This document shows, piece by piece, positions 63,953 through 64,000 of a stretch of DNA of 64,000 nucleotides. The DNA comes from Thalassospira sp. MCCC 1A03138 (lineage in GTDB: Bacteria; Pseudomonadota; Alphaproteobacteria; Rhodospirillales; Thalassospiraceae): the NCBI RefSeq assembly GCF_002115785.1, contig NZ_JFJY01000006.1, forward strand, positions 1 through 64,000. The letters run 5' to 3'. The notes beneath the pieces are model-generated. The model was not told the DNA's origin, searched no databases, and saw only the letters and a program-made list of their open reading frames with translations. Numbering within the stretch: position 1 is the stretch's first letter; every line of letters starts with the position of its first letter. The translations under genes were made by a program, and so were the position numbers.

Positions 63953-64000
63953 ATGCATCCCTTTTTCATTTTCGTGAAATGCGATCTGGGCAAAGCCTAC
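63953..64000 (+). CDS. Lrp/AsnC ligand-domain protein, N-terminal 16 codons (partial)
   Basis: The frame begins MHPFFIFVKCDLGKAY with GGAG 8 bases upstream and runs off the window end. This opening matches stand-alone RAM/AsnC effector-domain proteins (about 80 residues) that lack the DNA-binding domain. Only 16 codons are visible. Confidence 0.5.
   Translation, partial: MHPFFIFVKCDLGKAY

Noticed and set aside
1-64000. CRISPR arrays, insertion sequences, prophage or integrative elements
   Set aside because: No repeat-spacer pattern, transposase, integrase or target-site duplication was seen. A partial tRNA at the left edge is not followed by an integrase gene.

Overview
The window looks like a chromosomal segment of a marine or soil alphaproteobacterium of the Rhodospirillales, most likely Thalassospira or a close relative. 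This is an inference from the gene complement (Aap amino-acid ABC system, DUF1491, DUF599, a PatZ-like CoA ligase/GNAT fusion, TRAP and BMP-type nucleoside transporters) and a moderate GC content. I see no phage, insertion sequence, CRISPR array or rRNA. The only tRNA is the 3' end of a probable tRNA-Asn at base 1.

Layout. 1-5.5 kb: tRNA end, a small unknown protein, a PatZ-type acyl-CoA synthetase/acetyltransferase, a MerR regulator and a beta-helix protein. 5.6-12.6 kb: a fused SecDF with a small membrane partner, then a nickel/cobalt ECF importer (DUF4198 protein, CbiM, NikL-like, CbiQ, CbiO). 12.7-30.4 kb: housekeeping and scattered genes (DUF924, YbiB, YaaA, parvulin, DUF1491, M23-like protein, DUF599, MFS, ThrS, TPR and SPOR envelope proteins, MsrA, IclR regulator, an odd chemoreceptor, TSUP exporter, MoaB). 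30.8-38.5 kb: acetoacetyl-CoA synthetase, the aapJQMP amino-acid transporter and an orphan MlaF-like ATPase with two altered catalytic residues. 38.5-42.9 kb: DeoR regulator, DASS anion transporter and GMC oxidoreductase. 43-54.2 kb: nucleoside salvage, with a BMP-type ABC importer followed by cytidine deaminase, purine nucleoside phosphorylase and thymidine phosphorylase, a decayed copy of the BMP binding protein, a secreted 5'-nucleotidase and a PfkB kinase. 54.2-63.9 kb: a catabolic locus with glutamate-amine ligase, aldehyde dehydrogenase, iron alcohol dehydrogenase, class I glutamine amidotransferase, a TRAP transporter and an RpiR regulator. The window ends in the start of a stand-alone Lrp/AsnC ligand-domain protein.

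The strongest system-level signals are two. First, the last locus reads as a gamma-glutamyl route for an amino alcohol, with ethanolamine the best guess. Both of its promoters carry paired TGTAA-N6-TTACA palindromes about 50 bp apart, and these are candidate operators of the resident RpiR regulator. Second, the Ni/Co importer has an identical TCATAC-N14-TATGAAAC element in front of both its DUF4198 gene and cbiM. The second copy runs into a leader with mutually exclusive stems. All functions are read from sequence motifs and family knowledge; no search was run.
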